Positions 1 to 11,688 of a stretch of 64,000 bases of DNA are shown piece by piece. Each line of letters opens with the position of its first letter. Within the stretch, counting starts at the first letter, position 1. The notes beneath the pieces are model-generated. The model was not told the origin of the DNA, searched no databases, and worked only from the letters and a program-made list of their open reading frames with translations. The translations under genes and the position numbers were made by a program. Location of the stretch: assembly GCA_020081605.1 (NCBI GenBank), contig JAHREC010000023.1, positions 62,001 to 126,000 of the forward strand. The letters are read 5' to 3'. Source of the stretch: Albifimbria verrucaria. Its lineage: Eukaryota > Ascomycota > Sordariomycetes > Hypocreales > Stachybotryaceae.

Positions 1-1905
1 TTAGGCTCCGTTAAAAACCCAATAGACTCGAGGATTATATCTACCAGGTTCGCTTGCCTACCCAAGGCAGAGGCGACCCTGGATCTGACGTCCCGATCCT
101 CATCTTTAAGTAACGCCTCCAGCGCCCCAACCACTGCCTCGGATAGGTTCGCTTGGCCGCCTAAGGCTTCGGCGGCGCTGGATCGGACGTCCCAATTCAT
201 ATCCTTAAGCAGCGCCGCCAGCGCCGTAACCACTGCTTCAGATAGGTTCGCTTGGCCGCCTAAGGCTTCGGCAGCCCTAGACTGAACGTACGAATCTATA
301 TCCTTGAGCCGCGCCGCTAGTGCCGCAACCACTGCTTCAGATAGGTTCATTTGGCGACTCAAGGCATAGGCGGCGCTAGATCGGACGAACATATTGTCAT
401 CCTTAAGTAGCGCCGCTAGCATTGCTACCACTGCCTTGGATAGATTCGCTTGGCGGCCCAAAGCATCAGCAGCGCTAGATTGAACGCACGAATCCTTATC
501 CATAAGCAGTCCTGCTAGTGCTGCGACCACTACTTCAGATAGGTTCGCTTGGCAGCCAAGGACTCTGGCGGCCTCAGATCGAACGTACAAATCCTCATCT
601 TTAAGCAACGCTACTAGCGCTACGACCACCGCCTTAGATAGATTCGCTTGGCGGCCTAAGGCTCTGGCGACGCTAGATTGAAGATTATAATCCTTACACT
701 TGAGCAGCGCCACGACTACTACCTCGGATAGGTTCGCTTGGCCGCCTAAGGCATGGGCGGCACTGGATCTAACAAGATATTCCTCATCCTTAAGCAGTGC
801 CGCCAGCGCCGCGACCACTGGCTCAGATAGGTTCGCTTGGCGGCCCAAGGCATAGGCGGCACGGTATCGGATGTGCCAATTGTCATCCCTAAGCAGCGCC
901 GCCAGCGCCGCGACCACTGCCTCGGGTAGGTTTGCTTGGCCGCCCAAGGTATCGGCAGCGCTAGATCGGACATCCAAATCCTCGTCCTTAAGCAGCGCCG
1001 CCAGCGCCGTAACCACTGCTTCAGATATGTTCGCTTGGCGGCCCAAAGCATCAGCAGCGCTAGATTGAACGCACGAATCCTTATCCATAAGCAGTCCTGC
1101 TAGTGCTGCGACCACTACTTCAGATAGGTTCGCTTGGTGGCCCAGGGCTCTGGCGGCGCTGGATCGGACGTACGAATCCTCATCCTTCAGTAGTACCGTT
1201 AGCGCTGCGACCACTGCTTCAGATAGGTTCGCTTGGCAGCCTAGGGCTCTGGTGGCGCTGGATCGGACGTACGAATCCTCATCCTTCAGTAGTCCCGCTA
1301 GCGCCACGACCACTGCCTTAGATAGTTCCTCTTGGCAGACTAAGGCTGCTGCGGCGCTAGATTGAATGTTCCAATCCTTATGCTTAAGCAACGCTGCTAA
1401 CGCCACAACCACTGCCTCAGATAGGTTCTCTTGGCAGACTAAGATTGCGGCGGCGCTAGATTGAATGTCACAATCTTTATACTCGAGCAGCGCCGCGAGT
1501 ACTACCTCAAATAGGTTCACTTGGTCGCCTAAGGCATAGGCGGCGCTAGATCGGACGGACTGTTCCTTATCCCTAAGCAGGGCCGCCAGCACCGCGACTA
1601 CTGCTTCATACAGATTCGCTTGGCGGCTTAAGGCTTTAGCAGCGCTGGATCGGACGTACGAATCCTTATGCTCAAGCAGCGCCGCGACTACTACCTCGGA
1701 TAGTTTCGCTTGGCCGCCTAAGGCTTTGGCGGCCCTAGATCGAACGGACGAATCCTCATCCTCAAGCAGCGTCGTTAGTGCCGCGATCACTGTCTCAGAG
1801 AGGTTCGTTTGGGCGCCTAAGGCTTCGGCGGCCGTAGATCGAACGGACGAATCCTCATCCTTAAGCAGCGCCGCCACTACCGCCACTGACGCCTCTGGTA
1901 AATAT
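1..1905 (-). repeat. Tandem HEAT-coding repeats (93-99 bp units)
   Basis: About 19 consecutive units of 93-99 bases on the minus strand encode a helix pair of the type ALGGQANLSEAVVAALAALL followed by KDEDxxVRSSAAEA. Neighbouring units at about 1123-1221 and 1222-1320 differ at roughly 8 of 99 positions. A 108-base block (445-552) recurs without change at 1030-1137. High identity with a few hypervariable positions is typical of NLR sensor repeats that exchange sequence with each other. Confidence 0.85.
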
Positions 1906-4749
1906 CTGCCACTACTTACTATTGCTTCTAGAATTCTCCCTCTTTTATAACTAGAACCAAGTCTCAGAGCATGGTGTAGAACTTCTTCTGGACACTCTGG
2001 TTCTCTCGCGATGAGCGAGTATCCTCTCAAATCGCATCCAAAGAGCAACCATTGTGAAAGCCTTGATTCTATCTTCGATCGATTTGGCAAGTTCGTCGAC
2101 GCGCCCACTTCACTCAAGCAATGCATCAACAGCCGTTGATGCGTTGGCCCTAAGAGATCGATCGGCTCCTCCTCGATAATCTCGAAAAAGTGTAGTATTT
2201 CGTCTCCTCCCTCAACTGTAAGTAAACCAGCAACAAAGCGCCAAAAGACATCATAGCGTGCGCTATACTTGTGTTGCTGGAGAAAAGTCTTAGGATTCGT
2301 CTCAAGTTTGTGCCTCCCGCTGTTGAAGTCCAGGTATTGGAGGTCCTTCTTGGCTCTCCACTGCTTCACGAAGTACTGTGCGGCAAAGAACTCCTGAAAC
2401 GTCAGGTGCAAGAAGTGATAATTTCGGTAAGATATAGGTGCAGAGGGGTCTGACGTCCGCAGAAATGAGAGCTGTCCAAGTGTCTCATAGAGTGAGAGGC
2501 CTGGCTTATGAAGTTGAAACCGCTCGCATATGGCGTCGCGGTACTTTGGCTGGAATTCGATCACGTTGCTGTACAGTCCGCTCAAGGCCAGGGATTCAAG
2601 AAGCTGGTTTTCAACCGCAATATCACGGTTGATCTCATATGATCCAGCTGTTCGTGCAAAGATCATCTTCTCTTCCTCGAAACGCCCGATATCCTTCCTC
2701 CATAGGCGATCCACGATTGCTTGGTAGATGGCAGTCATAGTCTCGGGGTTATGCGCCGCCACGAAACTTTCCGACCATGTGACGCAGAGCGCATCTAGCT
2801 GAATTGGGATTCGAACAAGGCTTTGAAAAAGCAGATGCTTCTGGAGGAACGACTGGATGTCCTTAACTGTTGATTTGTCTTTGACAATCCTTTCGAGATA
2901 GTCCTGTACTTGATCTGGGTAGAATCCAATTGTCTCCAATTCGAGATCAGGCTCTTTGAAGCTAACCGGAAGAATGGCATGCGGTCGGGTCGTGATAATA
3001 ACGTTGGGCTGCCTTAAAAGATCCAAGAAAAAAGACTCTGCCTATTCTGTTTGCTAACCATTTCCTGCACTTCGTCCAGACCGTCCAGGATGAACAGAGT
3101 ACGGCTGTTATTTGTGTCTAATGCTTGCGATAAAGAGCGGGACAACTCGCGAGCATAATCATTCCCTTGCGAAGATAGGAAAAAATACTCGCTATAAAAT
3201 AATTCCTCGAAATTGCACGGCTTATTCCATTTCAGGTTCCGCAGAGGCACCCAAAGTGCGCGGTTGAACAGGTTATTCCACATTTTGCCACGCGTGAAGT
3301 CATGGATGATCTTTTTGCACAAGGTGGTCTTGCCGACTCCGGCACGACCGCGGATGAGAATTCTTCGAGGCACTTTCGTTTGGCCGTCGGGCGTTTTGCG
3401 TGAGTCGAAGAGCGCCGGTAGCTCGATTTGGGACTCCTTTTCCCGCGTCTCAACCTTCAGCCGAGCGGCGAGTGAAAACGGGGAGGCCATTTTGTCTGAT
3501 TCTTCTTTGGGCTTTGCTGCCCCTATGTGTGGCTGATCTATAATAGCGAGGTTGATGTAGCACTGATCCATCGGCAGCTCATCTCCCGAAATCCGCTCAA
3601 TCTTAAGCCTATCCCTAGTGTAGTGATTGTTGCGGATCCAGGCGTCCGGGCCTGGAGAAATGATCAGCGTATTGTCTTTCTAGATCCGTGCAAGTCAAAT
3701 AGGACTTGCCTCACGGTATTCAGTCATAGATGTGTTTTAACAATATATACTCACATTTTATAGGGACTCTGCTGGTGTTAGGCTCTATCGCTGACGGTAC
3801 CCAGAACTCTAATAACGCCTTCGCACAAGCCGCCGCCGTCGCAGCTGCATACCGTTGCCACTTTTTGGTCTTATGGCTATCAGCATAGTCACACGCGCCC
3901 TTGATGACTATGCAGGGAAAGATATCCCAGACTCCAGCACTCTCCATCTCGAAGCCGATAATTCCTTCTTGCTTTGCAATGCTGTCACGCTCCTCGCCAG
4001 ACTTCATCACGGTATCACCAGATGCGATCAACCCGAAGTGGACCACTGGTCGTTGCACTTCGTTCCGTTTCAAGCGCTGGCGTGATACTAGCTCTCCATC
4101 GCATCCACATTCTTCACAAGTTTTCTCATCGCTAAGGTGACAATAGTTGGTCTGAAATAGTTTGTCGTTAATAGCGCCCGGATACTGTGCCTGCAATTTC
4201 GATTTTTCTTGGATCTTAGTCAGATGCATGGCAATGTCGTTGGTCAGCTTCTCTTGTCCACGAATACCCTCCAGCTTCCCCAACAAGGCCCGAATCTCCG
4301 TGTTGGGCCTGCCTAATGACTCCAAAAGTGTATCCTTGCGTACGAAGCGTTCAGGAAGTCGTCGACCGAGGTCATACTGAACAACGCCCTTGCTTACAAT
4401 AACATCCCTAGTATGATTTCGGTATCGGCATTTAGGCCAGAGGAATAGCACCACACACACCCACAACAAGAGCTAGCTTGATGTTAGGATAGCTAGTGCG
4501 GCATTGTGCTGCAACAGCGGCACTGCTTACCTTCCCTATGCTAGGCATATGGGCGAGAACGACATTGTGGCGACCGATTGAGCCGGTGGAATAAGCATTA
4601 GGATCGCCGGGCGCCTTGCCGAAGGAGCGCTCTTCATCATCATCCCAGTACTGGTCGAAGAGTGCCTCGACGGCATCGGCCTCGACGGTCAGGGCACAGA
4701 TGATGGCGATCTCGAATCCGAGTCTCGAGGCAGGGCGAGTGGGTTTCAT
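1..4749 (-). CDS. NLR (STAND) protein: PNP-like domain, NACHT, HEAT repeats; 3' end outside window
   Basis: Three-part fungal NLR. The N-terminal part (4749 to about 3770) resembles the nucleoside-phosphorylase-like PNP_UDP domain (motifs GVCGAIP, VIVSKGVVQYDLGRRLP, IGFEMESAGVWD). An intron of roughly 95 bases near 3665-3761 (5' site GTGAGT) leads to a NACHT domain with Walker A GRAGVGKTTL (about 3326-3349), Walker B LFILDGLDEV (about 3075-3100) and sensor NVIITTRP. About 19 HEAT-like units of 31-33 residues follow from about 1905 to the left edge, still open. Such proteins are thought to act as nonself or xenobiotic sensors, the N-terminal enzyme-like domain being the effector and the repeats the sensor. 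Three frame breaks are seen: two missing bases at about 4406 and 4437, and an A6 tract at 3028-3033 that reads correctly as A5. Each is a homopolymer change, so the gene may be intact in reality. Start ATG at 4749; divergent from the gene at 5355. Confidence 0.85.
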
Positions 4750-5354
4750 CGGATCGAGACATGAGAGATATTGACGCTATGAATTCGAGTGGGGCCGCGG
4801 TCAGTCTCTTGCTTCTAGAATTCGTCAGTAAATGAATCATGTCAATAGGTGGAGATTCGGCCTAGTAGTACACGGCGTACGATAAAGTGCAGCGTGTCGA
4901 CACGCTCAGCGGCTATCTGTTTAAATTAGCCAGGGGCGTTCGAGAATTGTGAACTTCCTTGGCATGCTTGATGATTACGGCGAAATCTTCGACGTTGAAA
5001 ACATATAAGTGCCCTGAACAGCGGGATGATGAAGAGAAAATCACGTCGTGCCTATGGCCAGCTGCGGGGACGGAAGAACAGATTTAAGGTCACAGCCTGC
5101 TGACGCAGCTGAAACGCAGGCCATCTTCGGCCTGAGACCAGCGCAACCAATCAACGTTTCTCCCAAGCAACATAGCCGCCCTGGCTCAGGTTATGCGCAA
5201 ATATGCGGAAGTAGGACTGCATATTGTAGGGAAAGGTGGGGTAGATCGACGATCTGATATTTTGCTGATCATTGACTATGGAAAAAATGCGTAACCCGCC
5301 CCGAAAGATCCTAATGTGAACTGTCCATTTGTATCGATATGAAGCTGGGCTACC
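4750..5354. other. Intergenic region between divergent genes
   Basis: This 605-base gap separates the start of the minus-strand NLR from the plus-strand OrsD/YR-like gene, so it should hold both promoters. No coding potential, RNA gene or clear repeat is visible. Confidence 0.5.
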
Positions 5355-8061
5355 ATGGAGCGTCATGGCCAAGGTTCTACAAGTCTCCTTTCCACAGAGC
5401 AGCTTTCCTACCTTACGCGGCTCGGTTTATATTATAACGAGCCAGAACCTGCAATCATCTGTGTTATTTGTGGCTTTGCAATCAAACCCGGAGGCGATCG
5501 TGTCTCCAGGCATCTAGGAGAGAAGCATGGGATACCGAAGTCAGAACGCCGCAATTTAAACTCATTCATCAGATCGCTAGGACTCCCCGACCCAGCTACG
5601 CTGTCAAAACGACTGGAGGGATGCCACCCTCATCCACACTTGACCTTGCAAAGAAGCGCACAATGTAGGCATTGTGGTATCCGCTCTATCAGCCCTGACG
5701 TGCTTTTACGTCACCTCAAATCTCTACATGGCTACGATATGCGACAGATTCAGCTGGCCGATCACATCGAGGATGGGTTGACTTTCCAGAGTTGGATGCT
5801 CGGCGACATCCATTCGTCGTGGCTTGTCTGTCAAGACGGGTTGCAAGCCGATAAAAACCCCGGGAAGAGGATAGCTCCTGCTGTAGCAGCGACCGAGGCT
5901 GCCTGCTTATTTACAGAGAAGCTTTACACAGAAGAACGCAATTACCTTTTGGAGAACGAATTTAGAGTGCGCCAGGACCCGGAAACTATTGCTTCCAACC
6001 CGGCTCTTATGACCAACTGGATGCGTCGAACTAGCTGGGAGAAAACTTTCCGTGATGCTGACCGCGGCCTGATGGTGGCGCTGTCTGCCTTGCCCTCTCT
6101 CAAAGGGGCCCGGTTCGTTTATGATGGAGGCAGTGGTATCACCATCTCCCCGACACCGAACGATGAGCGAAGACTGGTTCTTATTATAGCTGCCCTGGAT
6201 CGGTTGTTCGACCGGTGCGCAGACACAGTCCGGCACACGGATGTCTCCATCCGCCGTGGACTCAGAGGACGGTATCCTGATCGCCCATACAAAGCGCCCT
6301 TTGAGCTGGCCACATCAAAGCAAAGCGAGTGTGCCTACAGGCTCGAACTCAAGCGTTGCATCTGCTTCTGGCTCCGAATTTCCCTTCTTAAGGCTCCCTG
6401 GTACAGCTGATTCTAGGAAGGAGTCTCCACAAAGCTCAACGGTCCGCCCTTAATCAACTTTGGACCGATCCAGTCTGGCAAGGGAACGTTGCTGCCGAAG
6501 CGTTTGATGTTCCCGATGACGATGACTCTATCGATAATGCAAGTAAGCTCGACACCGGCGCTGATGAAAATAGCGATGATGAGGAGTGTCTCGAGAATGA
6601 ACGCGAGCAAGACGACGAATCGGATAACACTACTTATCACTACGGCCAAGGCAATAACACTCCTACTATTCAAGCTCAAGATCCAGCAGCTGATGTTCTG
6701 TTACGATTTTATTACTTCATGGTAACGGAGGAGTTCATCGATGGCTTGGCAAGCTCGTCCTTGTTGGTATTCTTTAGTGCAGTTCGAGGCCTTTCATTAC
6801 CCGGTGGACTCGAGTACCTTCGGCCAGCTCGGTATACCCCAATCCTTTCGAGGCTCATTTACTGTACGCGTCTTATTTTCCTAGAGGCAACCTTACCACG
6901 AGTTCCACATGGTTATATTGGCCTTCAAGCAAGGCCATCAAGCGGTCACCTCGCCAGAATTCAGACAATACGCAACACCAAAGATGTGCGATGGTTCCAT
7001 GTCACCTCTCGGGAATTTTTTAGCCTACTCGCATATGGCAGGTCCCTGCAGCGGTCTGGTGGACCTGCGTTTCACTTCAATTGGAGTGATGATGGCGAGG
7101 TTATATCCTGAGATGGCGAACACCATCTATCTATGGCTGCCTTCCGCAGTATGGTCGCTAATATAATACACGAAGCGACACAGCATACAAGGGACCTTAT
7201 GTTTGGATGGGAGCCTCCTCAACCTGACCTTAAAAACGTACGTGATCGCCTCTCGACTACGACTTCCGGTTATTCATTTGTTACAGACCCAGCGAATTGC
7301 TTAGCAGATGCATACCTCGAGCTGTTGCCAAGAGCCGCGACATCACCCATCTACTGTTTAATCAAGCAAAAACACGGGAGCGCTCAAGGAGATTGGGACC
7401 TAACCCAAGTGAATAATTATCTTTGAGCGCATGATAAACTGCTAAAGGTTATTATGCTGCTATACTATATAACGGGAGGAATGGCATTTCGGGTCTCAGA
7501 GCTCCTAACAATTGAATGCTGCAATACCCCATCAAGGTTACGCGGCACCGGGCTGCACGGAGGAACGCTCTTTGCCATCACGCGGCACCACAAGGCACGC
7601 TTAATGACGAATAACGAGTATCAAGTTGCACGGTTCTATCCCGAAACCGTTACATTATTGGTTCACGTGTATCTTGTCTATATCAGACGATTTACACATT
7701 TTCTCCAACGAAGGTGCTTCGGGCTTGACCAACCGTCCACTCTAATATTTGTGCCAGCTTTTCGGGCATGTCAGTGGTCAAGCCAGACGCTGACTGATGA
7801 ACTCCGACGGTGCAGTATGGCGGCAACACAGGTGCTTAGTATCCATGCGCAAATTTATCGACATCTATGTATTGCTATTGCACAGAGACACGTTCGTACC
7901 GCCGTCAAAAACTTCAATAGGTATGACGATACTACACAAAATGCGCAAGAAGATGTTGCATTTGCGTGCAAAGTGGCCATAGGCCTCTCCATATAGTGTC
8001 CTCCTGTATAACCCTTTTGCTTCAGATTCAATCCTGCTTCTGTCCAAGGACATAAACCCAA
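5355..8061 (+). pseudogene. Decayed OrsD (DUF3505)-like zinc-finger / tyrosine recombinase-like gene
   Basis: Diverged paralogue of the gene at 17661-21424. It starts at ATG 5355. The first 110 residues carry two zinc-finger-like C-x2-C..H..H blocks (CVICGFAI..SRHLGEKH; CRHCG..RHLKSLH) typical of OrsD/DUF3505 proteins. After a frame change near 6400 come an acidic linker (about 6515-6640) and a recombinase-like domain with Arg box MAFRVSELL, Lys box AITRHHKAR and R-H box IYRHLCIAIA. The frame breaks again near 7970, just before SGHRP, where the catalytic Tyr region begins, and no clean Tyr at the expected spacing remains. In-frame TGA stops at 7109-7111 (replacing Trp of the intact copy) and 7424-7426 show real decay. 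It is probably a dead copy of a mobile or subtelomeric gene. Confidence 0.75.
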
Positions 8062-8465
8062 GCACAGATCCTTACCTTATACCCGTCCTAAGCCATAAAG
8101 ATCATGATCGAGCTGATGGAACAGCAATACACCCCAAGGGCTGCGGCTGAACAATACCCCGCTTCTTGAATAGATCCTACACTGCCACAATGTTCTCATA
8201 TTCAAGTAGCCGTGCATGTGATGTAGCGACTCGAACTTGGCGGAAAACTGTAGCTTTCTCCTCACGACCTGCGTGCCTTATACGTGACAACCCACAGTAC
8301 AACACAGCCAGCTATGTGTTCACATCAACCAGTTCTTCAGCGTCACTGAACATCCTAACAGGCTCCTCTGCTCGCATATGCCCGAATCCTTGCCATGCGT
8401 CCACTCGAAAAGACCCTATACCACCATTGCAGCTACTGCCCAGTTCAAATTCTCGTGCCGTCACG
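8062..8465 (+). other. Intergenic / 5' leader of HET gene
   Basis: About 400 bases between the recombinase-like relic and the HET gene. The reading frame of the HET gene is open upstream to about 8166 but has no ATG giving a convincing HET N-terminus. I see no further feature. Confidence 0.4.
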
Positions 8466-10599
8466 ATGGGCTCGGTATCAGTCCCTGTCGAGCCATCGCC
8501 GTTTCCATACGCACCACTTGACACCAAACTGCACACTATCAGACTCCTCTGCATCTTCCCGTCTTCCAACCCCAGTGCACCAATATGTTGTAGGCTGGAG
8601 CACACGTTGCTTGAGCCAGGACACGCCGAGTATGAAGCACTGTCCTACACGTGGGGCAAAGGACAGAAAACAGAAACCATTACCATCGACGGCCGTGATT
8701 TCCTCGTCACGAGCAATTTGCTAGCCATTCTCGTCCGTTTGAGGCGCACTGATGAACCCAGCCATGTCTGGATCGACGCCATCTGCATCAATCAAAGTGA
8801 TCTTGGAGAACGGAGCCGCGAAGTTCTCCGCATGCTGCAGATATACCAACAAGCGGAGCGGGTATTTGTATGGCTTGGCGACGAGAGCCATAACAGTGGT
8901 CTTGCAATGACTCACCTCCGTCAGCTAAGCAAGGATTGGGACATGGCACATAGCAAATCGTTGGTATGGAGGTTCATCTGGTACCTTGTTGTCCTATTAA
9001 CTAGATTGTCTATAATGGCAGCTTCAGTCTTCTTTACTGTCTGCCACCGGCCCTTTGTGTCAATCTGGGCGATTCTGCTCTATTTTGGATGGCTCTCAGA
9101 AAGCTCAAACTGGTTCCTGTCCCTGATCCTTCGAATAAGTGGTTGGTATACAGGCATCGAATGCGCCTATACTGCGTTTGCTGCATACCGCAAATTGGTC
9201 AAGGGAATAGATGTCCAACAGTCTCAACCAGACGTAGAGACTGTTGAATCCCTCAAACATTTCTTCGAAAGACCCTGGTTTCGTCGAGTGTGGATCATTC
9301 AAGAGATAGCAGCAGCACAGAGGGTGATAGTTGTCTGCGGAAATGATGCACTCACTTGGGAATCACTAGATCAAGGGATTCTTGAGATCGAGCGCAGAGT
9401 CCGCCTTTCGTCCCACAAATGTCCATATGTTGATACTAGTTGCGTCATAGCAAGCCTTCTTCGATGCGTCGTTTCTCAAGCAGCTGCATCGGGCAGCGTC
9501 ATCAAGAGCAATCTGGGTCCAGCCGAAGCCGAGCGCGCCTCGGCAAAGTCTTTGCTATGGCTCCTCAAGCGATTTCGGCATTTTGATGCGACAGACGATA
9601 AAGACAAGATATATGCCCTCCTAGGGCTCGCGTTTCCAGCTCAAGGAACAGTCTCCTCTCATCAGACGGTCTTACCGGATTACAATGCGCCGACGTCCCG
9701 TGTTTATGCGGAGTTGGTCAGTAATCTGGTCAAAGCCACTGGACAGCTAGACATCCTTCGATGTTGTCAAGGCTACAAGAGATTACCTGGACTCCCTCAT
9801 GGGCTCCCGACTGGACGTATAAAATTCACGAGTTTTCTCCATCGCCAATAGAAACAAAAGATTACACTATTCCTTCGTGTCCGGGGCTTCCTGCAGCAGT
9901 TTTCTCGGATGATCTGCGAATCATGTTTGTCTGGGGTTTACGATAGGACATGTTCACCATGTTGATGAACCGTTCCTGTCCTCTGGCAACACGCCTGTTA
10001 GGGCAGAAATGCAAACGCGAGCGGCTATTTGGAACAATTACGTGCCATATTTCATCAATGCTTTCGTATGGTTTTCCGAGAGTAGAGTCTTGGTGATGGC
10101 ATTCAAAGCACAGTTGAGATTGTTAGTCACGCTGTTTCCGAATCGCACCAGGCTGCTGGTGTATTTACTCGATATCATCGAGGACGCCACAAAAGCAATA
10201 TTAACCAGTCAGGCCGATGAAGATCAACAAAATACAATGAAAAGCAAGCTGAGGGCCGGTTCATGGCCAGGTGTAGCCACATTGTTTGATAACATGTTGA
10301 ATTACTTAGACGTACCTGATATGGAATGGGTCATCAGAAGGGTCGAATGGGCCACAATACTAACTGATCCATTCATGAACAATCGCAGCTTTCACACAAT
10401 CGCGCGTGATCCTCAACCTGGTGACATTATCTGCCTATTGAATGGTTCAGGGGATGCGCATATTCTGAGGCAACATGGCGAGAACTATTCACTGGTGGGT
10501 ATTGCGAAACTTAACGTTGCGGTGAGGTGGCTTTGGAGGGATTCGTTGAAGGAATTTGAGCAGGGGACTCTCAAGTTGGAGCAATATGCTCTCATATAA
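8466..10599 (+). CDS. HET (heterokaryon incompatibility) domain protein with membrane insert
   Basis: HET-domain proteins trigger cell death on allorecognition in fungi. From ATG 8466 (context CACGATGG) the N-terminus carries the HET core: YEALSYTWG (about residues 56-64), HVWIDAICINQSD (about 99-111), an RVFVWLGDES block and later RPWFRRVWIIQEI. Between these lies an unusual insert of about 90 mostly hydrophobic residues (about 165-255) with probable transmembrane helices, so the protein may be membrane-anchored. The C-terminal part includes the APDW element and a PGDIICLLNGSGDAHILR block typical of HET tails. Two frame breaks are cured by one base each: CCC at 9794-9796 (CCCC restores GLPSWAPDW) and TTT at 9937-9939 (TTTT). 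The gene is therefore either freshly broken or intact and miscalled. Confidence 0.85.
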
Positions 10600-10862
10600 T
10601 TGGTTTCGCTGTATTAAACATCCCATGAATACCGTCTTCGTCATTACAAACAAAATATTTGTTTACTAAGTAGATAGACGTGAATAGGATACTATGAGTC
10701 GATGGCATAATACGAACCTTAACAGCAATCTTAACCAGAACCTGGCCAATAGGCTCTTCCATTCTTTCTACACCAATGCTGCCTCAGTGACAGAAATAAC
10801 ACATTAAACCAAGCCTTCCAGATATTATAAAATCTTAATAATAACCTACTAACGTAATTCAT

Positions 10863-10961
10863 AAGCGAATGTCCCACACAAGCGAATGTCCCACACAAGC
10901 GAATGTCCCACACAAGCGAATGTCCCACACAAGCGAATGTCCCACACAAGCGAATGTCCCA
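10863..10961. repeat. 17-bp minisatellite, 5.8 copies
   Basis: Perfect head-to-tail copies of the 17-base unit AAGCGAATGTCCCACAC, the last one partial. The array lies about 55 bases upstream of the transposase start at 11018, so it may be the subterminal repeat of that transposon. There are no spacers, so it is not a CRISPR array. Confidence 0.9.
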
Positions 10962-11017
10962 GAAATTCCTCATCCTACATCATCATCAAAAGATCAATTG
11001 ATCCGCCATAATTAGGC

Positions 11018-11688
11018 ATGTCAGACCCAAAGGATGAAGCTAATATCCTTCTTGCACTTCAAGCCCTTCAAAAAGAGCCAGAGTTAAGCTTGCGACGCGC
11101 TGCAGCTATCTACAAAGTATGCCGGAAGAAGTTGGGCCGCCGGCAGCAAGGCATGCAACCTCGATGCGATATTATGGCTAATTCGCGTAAGTTAACTAAC
11201 CTTGAGGAGGAGAAGCTAGTTGAATATATCCTCGATATGGATTCACGAGGATTTTCCCCGGATTAAGGGTGTTGAAGATATGGCCAATATCTTGTGTACT
11301 GAGCGCGACGCGTTACCTGTTGGAAAGAACTGGACGGCGAATTTTATTAAGCGGCAACCAGAGCTTACAACGCGTTTCTTTCGTAGATATGACTATCAGA
11401 GGGCCAAATGTGAAGATCCAATCGCAATAAACGCGTGGTTCTCGCTCGTAGCGAACACAATCGCAAAGTACGGCATAAGATCAAATGATATCCATAACTT
11501 TGACGAGACTGGCTTCATGATGGGCGTCATTACAAGCGGGATGGTCGTCACAGGCGCAGAAAGGCGTGGGAACCCTAAAAGATCCAGCCCGGGAACCGTG
11601 AATGGGTTACAGTCATTCAATCGATCTCTGCGGGCGGCTGGGCAACGCCGCTGTTCATCGTGGTTGCAGGCCAATATCACCTCTCGAA
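11018..11688 (+). pseudogene. Truncated pogo/Fot1-like (Tc1-mariner) transposase
   Basis: DNA transposase relic. From ATG 11018 there is a psq/HTH-like N-terminus (SLRRAAAIYKV), then a CENP-B-type HTH region (KNWTANFIKRQPELTTRF) and the start of the DDE domain with its first Asp in IHNFDETGFMMG, followed by REWVTVIQSIS and PLFIVVAGQYHLS. Two frame breaks are homopolymer changes: C4 at 11256-11259 (C5 restores the frame) and A4 at 11577-11580 (A5). After about 11688 the sequence stops matching a transposase, and the second and third acidic residues are missing, so the copy is 3'-truncated and cannot be autonomous. No matching inverted repeat was found. Confidence 0.75.

Noticed and set aside
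746..1321. Several overlapping open frames on both strands inside the HEAT array
   Set aside because: They are shadow frames of the repetitive HEAT coding sequence, which runs uninterrupted on the minus strand in another frame and off the left edge.
4408..4470. Intron joining the two PNP pieces (GTGTGT..TACTAG)
   Set aside because: It would remove the conserved GVCGAIP and TEIIL blocks and gives the wrong phase; two missing bases explain the region better.
10863..10961. CRISPR-like direct repeats
   Set aside because: Units are directly adjacent without spacers, and the window is clearly fungal.
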